5,884 bases of DNA. Origin: Akkermansiaceae bacterium (GTDB lineage Bacteria; Verrucomicrobiota; Verrucomicrobiia; Verrucomicrobiales; Akkermansiaceae). Position 1 is the first letter of the stretch. Every line of letters starts with the position of its first letter. The notes under the pieces are model-generated. The model worked only from the letters and a program-made list of their open reading frames with translations. It was not told the origin of the DNA and searched no databases. Location of the stretch: positions 1 through 5,884 of the forward strand of contig JALZUI010000153.1 in NCBI GenBank assembly GCA_023301545.1. Reading direction: 5' to 3'. A program made the translations under genes and the position numbers. Below are positions 5,381 through 5,884 of the stretch, one piece after another.

Positions 5381-5884
5381 TTAGAAGCTCGCCGAGATCC
5401 CGAAGTTAGCGCTCCAATCAAGACCGAGCTGCGGGCCGTCTAGGTCTTGCCATAGGGGTTTTCCTATTTCAGCGGAGAGTCTGAGCGGGGAATTGCCGAG
5501 GGCATAAGAGGCTCCTAAAAACAGGTCCACTCGTTCCCCTCCTCGGAGGTTGCTGACGACGGTGGGAACTATTCCTACTAGTGGGATTTCAAAGTCTTCA
5601 TGCGTTCCGTCAATATTACCCCATGAAGAACCCTCAAGACGTAGGGAGGTGCTGAAGTTGTCAGTGATCGAGTAACTCCCCCAGAGGTTAGCGGAGAGCG
5701 TATTCCCCAGGCGATAGCCACTGTCATTATCATCTAGGTGAATATTAGCCATGAGTTGAGCTCCCCAAGAAAGCTGATTGTGATGGCCTAAGTAGGTGAT
5801 AGAGGGGCGGATTCCCCAGCTGCCACTGCCGAGCTGCATGGGGAAGGGGAGTGTCGACTCTCGCATGAGTAGGGGGATGAAGTC
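5381..5884 (-). CDS. Outer-membrane beta-barrel 'transporter' protein, C-terminal part (partial)
   Basis: The reading frame stays open to the window edge, so the ATG at 5866 is an internal Met and the true start lies outside; 167 codons are visible. The sequence alternates hydrophobic and polar residues as barrel strands do and ends in Phe (ISASF), the usual C-terminal signal for outer-membrane barrel assembly. The motifs LPFPMQLGSGSW, TYLG, SWGAQ, GYRLGN, GNIDG and PLWQDLDGPQL in order recall the proteins annotated as 'transporter' or MetA-pathway phenol-degradation-like (PF13557 type), from memory of the family, not a search. Members are about 300 residues and poorly characterised, with some found near metal-handling genes. 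It is convergent with rsmA, and a strong terminator follows its stop. Signal peptide and N-terminal half are not visible. Confidence 0.75.
   Translation of the reverse strand, partial: DFIPLLMRESTLPFPMQLGSGSWGIRPSITYLGHHNQLSWGAQLMANIHLDDNDSGYRLGNTLSANLWGSYSITDNFSTSLRLEGSSWGNIDGTHEDFEIPLVGIVPTVVSNLRGGERVDLFLGASYALGNSPLRLSAEIGKPLWQDLDGPQLGLDWSANFGISASF

Noticed and set aside
5381..5866. Complete 161-residue gene starting at 5866
   Set aside because: The frame continues without a stop to the window edge, the ATG lies in the middle of a known family motif region, and no signal peptide follows it.
1..5884. CRISPR arrays, tRNA genes, rRNA, transposase genes or long inverted repeats
   Set aside because: None seen on either strand by eye. 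The only clear hairpin is the terminator at 5324-5359.

Overview
The window comes from a Gram-negative-type bacterium with moderate GC. The combination of a secreted Cys-type sulfatase, a YwqK/MORN-like secreted protein, an outer-membrane barrel and an RsmA fused to a Nudix domain suggests a marine-type Verrucomicrobiota lineage. That placement is an inference from gene content; no marker gene was aligned. I see no rRNA, tRNA, CRISPR array, insertion sequence or phage gene, and coding density is high.

Layout. Minus strand, 3-2973: a complete OppD/DppD-type peptide ABC transporter ATPase (3-977) lies 85 bp downstream of a secreted sulfatase (1063-2973). An 81-bp divergent promoter region (2974-3054) follows. 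Plus strand, 3055-5314: an Spx/ArsC-family thioredoxin-fold protein (3055-3408), a small secreted MORN-like repeat protein 4 bp after it (3413-3904), and then, after 78 bp, one uninterrupted ORF that joins 16S rRNA dimethyladenosine transferase RsmA to a full-length Nudix hydrolase (3983-5314). A bidirectional-looking hairpin terminator (5324-5359) separates this from a convergent minus-strand gene (5381 to beyond 5884), the C-terminal half of an outer-membrane beta-barrel 'transporter' protein.

Functional reading. The genes do not form one obvious pathway. The ABC ATPase and the sulfatase both fit nutrient scavenging (peptides and sulfated substrates). The Spx-like protein and the MORN protein are probably co-transcribed. 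The RsmA-Nudix polypeptide couples ribosome maturation to a nucleotide- or diphosphate-hydrolase-type domain and is the most unusual item. Secondary points are a canonical Cys missing from the C-terminal Cys cluster of the ABC ATPase, a promoter whose predicted start nearly coincides with the Spx-like ATG, and a secreted MORN protein whose predicted mature N-terminus begins with histidine. I found no convincing evidence of a wholly new multi-gene system.
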